This document shows positions 62,303-64,000 of a stretch of DNA of 64,000 nucleotides, in pieces; positions within the stretch are counted from its first letter, which is position 1, and each line of letters opens with the position of its first letter. A model generated the notes under the pieces. The model made no database searches. It was not told where the DNA came from and saw nothing but the letters and a program-made list of their open reading frames with translations. Both the position numbers and the translations under genes were made by a program. Origin of the DNA: Climacium dendroides (taxonomy: Eukaryota; Streptophyta; Bryopsida; Hypnales; Climaciaceae); NCBI GenBank assembly GCA_950106755.1, contig OX467089.1, positions 24,595,345-24,659,344 on the forward strand, given 5' to 3'.

Positions 62303-63690
62303 TTGGAGGCTAAAATGGTAGCTATGAGAGTCACTTTTGCTAAGGGGGCAACTTCATTTTATGTAGAAGGAAGTGACTATATGTTGTGTGGCATAGCTGA
62401 TACTCGAACCACACCATTGGATGCTTATGCAATGACTAGAAATAAGACTATAGTGCACAATACACCACGAGGAGCAAGTTCAGGGTTGGATCTACAAAGA
62501 GGTGAAGCCAACCACCAAGCTAAGCTGCTAGAGTCATTCACACTTGAAGATACGGTGCCCACCTCTTCTATAGTACCATTACATCACAATTCGAGTAGTC
62601 AATAGGTTGCTTGGGCTCTACATGGTAATGGACAAGATAGAGGTGTTCTTTTTGATGCAGCAACCGCTGTTTGTCAAGCTCCTTTATTCACAGCATCCAT
62701 GATTTCCCAAGCACAATTTAGTACTGCTACAGTGTTTCAATTGGCAGCTACTATGTGTGAAAACGGTGGCTCAGCACCGGTGAGCTCCATGGAAGCTGTG
62801 CTTGAGCCATTGGCAGTGAGTGGACTGAAGCAAAAGGACTTTTATTAGCCGCTACTCGGGTCAAAACTATGCTAGCATGTTGGGCCATAGAATGGTCCTC
62901 CACTACCCCAGGGGTAGTGGTATTGGACAACTCCCAGTTGGGCCTAAAGGGAGAGTATTTACACCTCAACGGGTACTATTGGATTCCGGTACACAATCCT
63001 TGATGTTGGAAGTGTCAGCAATTGAAGGCTTGGGTTTGACTGAGGATGTGTCGAAAACGTGTCCGTCGACGATTTGTACTTCAATGGGAAGGACAAAGCA
63101 AGCGAAGGGCATCACGAGGGGCGAGTTAGTATTGTAGTTGCGTCAAGATGATGTCAAGGACGCTAGCTTCATGAAGGTGAAAGCCATAGTCATAGAGGCT
63201 AAATCATATGATGTTTTGGTGGGGGCTATGGTATTGTATCCTATGGGATTCACCTTGGACTTCTGGAAAGAAACAACATACTATAGACCGGGATGGCAAG
63301 CAGGAGATGGACGCATAACTCAACTGCCAATTCGATTTATACGAGTTCTTACTGATAATTTAGTTGATCTCTATTGTTTTGCTGGACTTATAGATGAGGG
63401 TCAACTATGGATCAAGGAGGATTGCAAAGATCTTCTTATTGTCGCTTCGTTGGATGTCATTGAGCACCATGATCATCACGATGGTGAGGACATTGGGGGC
63501 CACATGTTGTACCGACCCGGCATGGAAATGGCATGGGATAGTACCACGGGACTACAAGAGGCGGCCAACAAAGTTACCCAGAAGGTGTGGCAACAATCAT
63601 TATTACCACAAGAGAACGCAGTGGTTGAAGGTGAAGACAACGATGGTCCTTGCTTGGACACTTCAACAATCCAATGGAAACCACCAAAAG
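62303..63690 (+). pseudogene. Retroelement aspartic protease region and linker, decayed
   Basis: From 62303 the gag register continues as an open linker to about 62605, then shifts frame before about 62877. The protease core is VLLDSGT at 62973-62993 (the LDSGT-type catalytic Asp). It is followed by EVSAIEGLGL and, after a TAG at 63135, AIVIEAKSYDVLVGAMVLY and FTLDFWKETTYY. These are the conserved end of the protease and the spacer normally placed before reverse transcriptase in gypsy-type elements. An acidic linker (about 63430-63690) leads into the methyltransferase. The protease would cut the polyprotein. The stop and frameshift show this copy is dead. Confidence 0.7.
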
Positions 63691-64000
63691 AAGGTATAAT
63701 TTTTTTGGAGTTGTTTGGTGGCATTGGCACAGGGTTGGCAGCTGTATTGTAGGTGGGTATGAAGATGAAGCATTATATTTATGTTGATAACGATGATATG
63801 GCACGGCAAGTGGTCAAGCACCATGCTCGACGTTTATGTCGAGCATTTTCAACCTTATTATACACATATGCTATCATAACCGCGTTTTCTGCATTGCCAA
63901 ACAATATATCACTCATCTCACTCCAAGACATTGTCTGGTTGGGGGCGATAGACTTGGTTATTGCGGGATGGCCATGCCAAGGTATGTTTATGACTGGCAA
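63690..64000 (+). pseudogene. C5-cytosine DNA methyltransferase domain in the retroelement (cut by window end)
   Basis: In the same register as the protease, the domain opens FLELFGGIGTGL (motif I, the AdoMet-binding FxGxG type). It goes on to HYIYVDNDDMARQV (motif II-like acidic strand end) and SLQDIVWLGAIDLVIAGWPCQG at 63972-63980, with the catalytic Pro-Cys-Gln of motif IV. These hallmarks in this order define C5 cytosine methyltransferases. A TAG at 63750-63752 sits between motifs I and II, so this copy is not translated through. Motifs VI-X and any reverse transcriptase lie beyond the window. Methyltransferase modules in LTR elements are known to me from dinoflagellates and a charophyte alga. 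Whether this is the same lineage cannot be told here. Confidence 0.82.

Overview
This window looks like TE-dominated nuclear DNA from a land plant with a large genome. The evidence is a single ordinary gene, for a probably plastid-targeted O-acetylserine (thiol) lyase (OASTL) with ten exons and GT-AG introns. It sits in AT-rich DNA full of plant-type mobile elements (CACTA/En-Spm, gypsy-like LTR elements, MITEs), with one old nuclear copy of mitochondrial cox1. The species cannot be determined from the sequence. I suspect a non-seed or otherwise TE-rich lineage, but this is only an inference.

Layout. 1-2.7 kb: featureless AT-rich DNA. 2.7-4.3 kb: an ~800-bp sequence present twice in tandem. 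4.3-10.1 kb: two tandem, diverged, minus-strand copies of a non-autonomous LTR-type element, each with one decayed gag-like coiled-coil gene. 10.2-34.3 kb: a complete 21.9-kb CACTA element (11013-32949, 3-bp TTA target duplication) inserted into an older relic of its own family. Its minus strand carries a gene that can be read as zinc finger - SET domain - TNP2 transposase. Its plus strand carries a divergently transcribed, decayed accessory gene containing a degenerate FCP1/NIF-phosphatase-like domain and a DUF8039-like end. Its non-coding parts are rich in TGACT...AGTCA palindromes and in 38-, 49- and 92-bp tandem repeats. 36.5-41.4 kb: two CpG-rich arms enclosing two convergent decayed genes, a Cys-motif/Gly-Tyr protein and a protein-kinase-like protein. 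41.6-42.2 kb: a truncated gypsy reverse-transcriptase start. 42.45-46.3 kb: the OASTL gene. 47.7-47.9 kb: the cox1 fragment. 48.3-49.4 kb: a long inverted-repeat element with a CACTA-type MITE in one arm. 50.2-52.15 kb: the last three exons of an unknown acidic protein gene. 52-59 kb: mostly empty AT-rich DNA. 59.1-60.98 kb: a third relic of the CACTA family. 60.98-64 kb (cut by the window edge): a decayed LTR-retroelement polyprotein with gag (two zinc knuckles), aspartic protease and then a C5-cytosine DNA methyltransferase domain.

The notable theme is two unrelated mobile elements that each carry a chromatin- or DNA-modifying domain: a SET domain joined in phase to a CACTA transposase, and a cytosine methyltransferase following a retroelement protease. 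Both could plausibly let the element influence its own silencing, but that role is inference. The CACTA transposase frame is open throughout. The methyltransferase element carries several nonsense codons.
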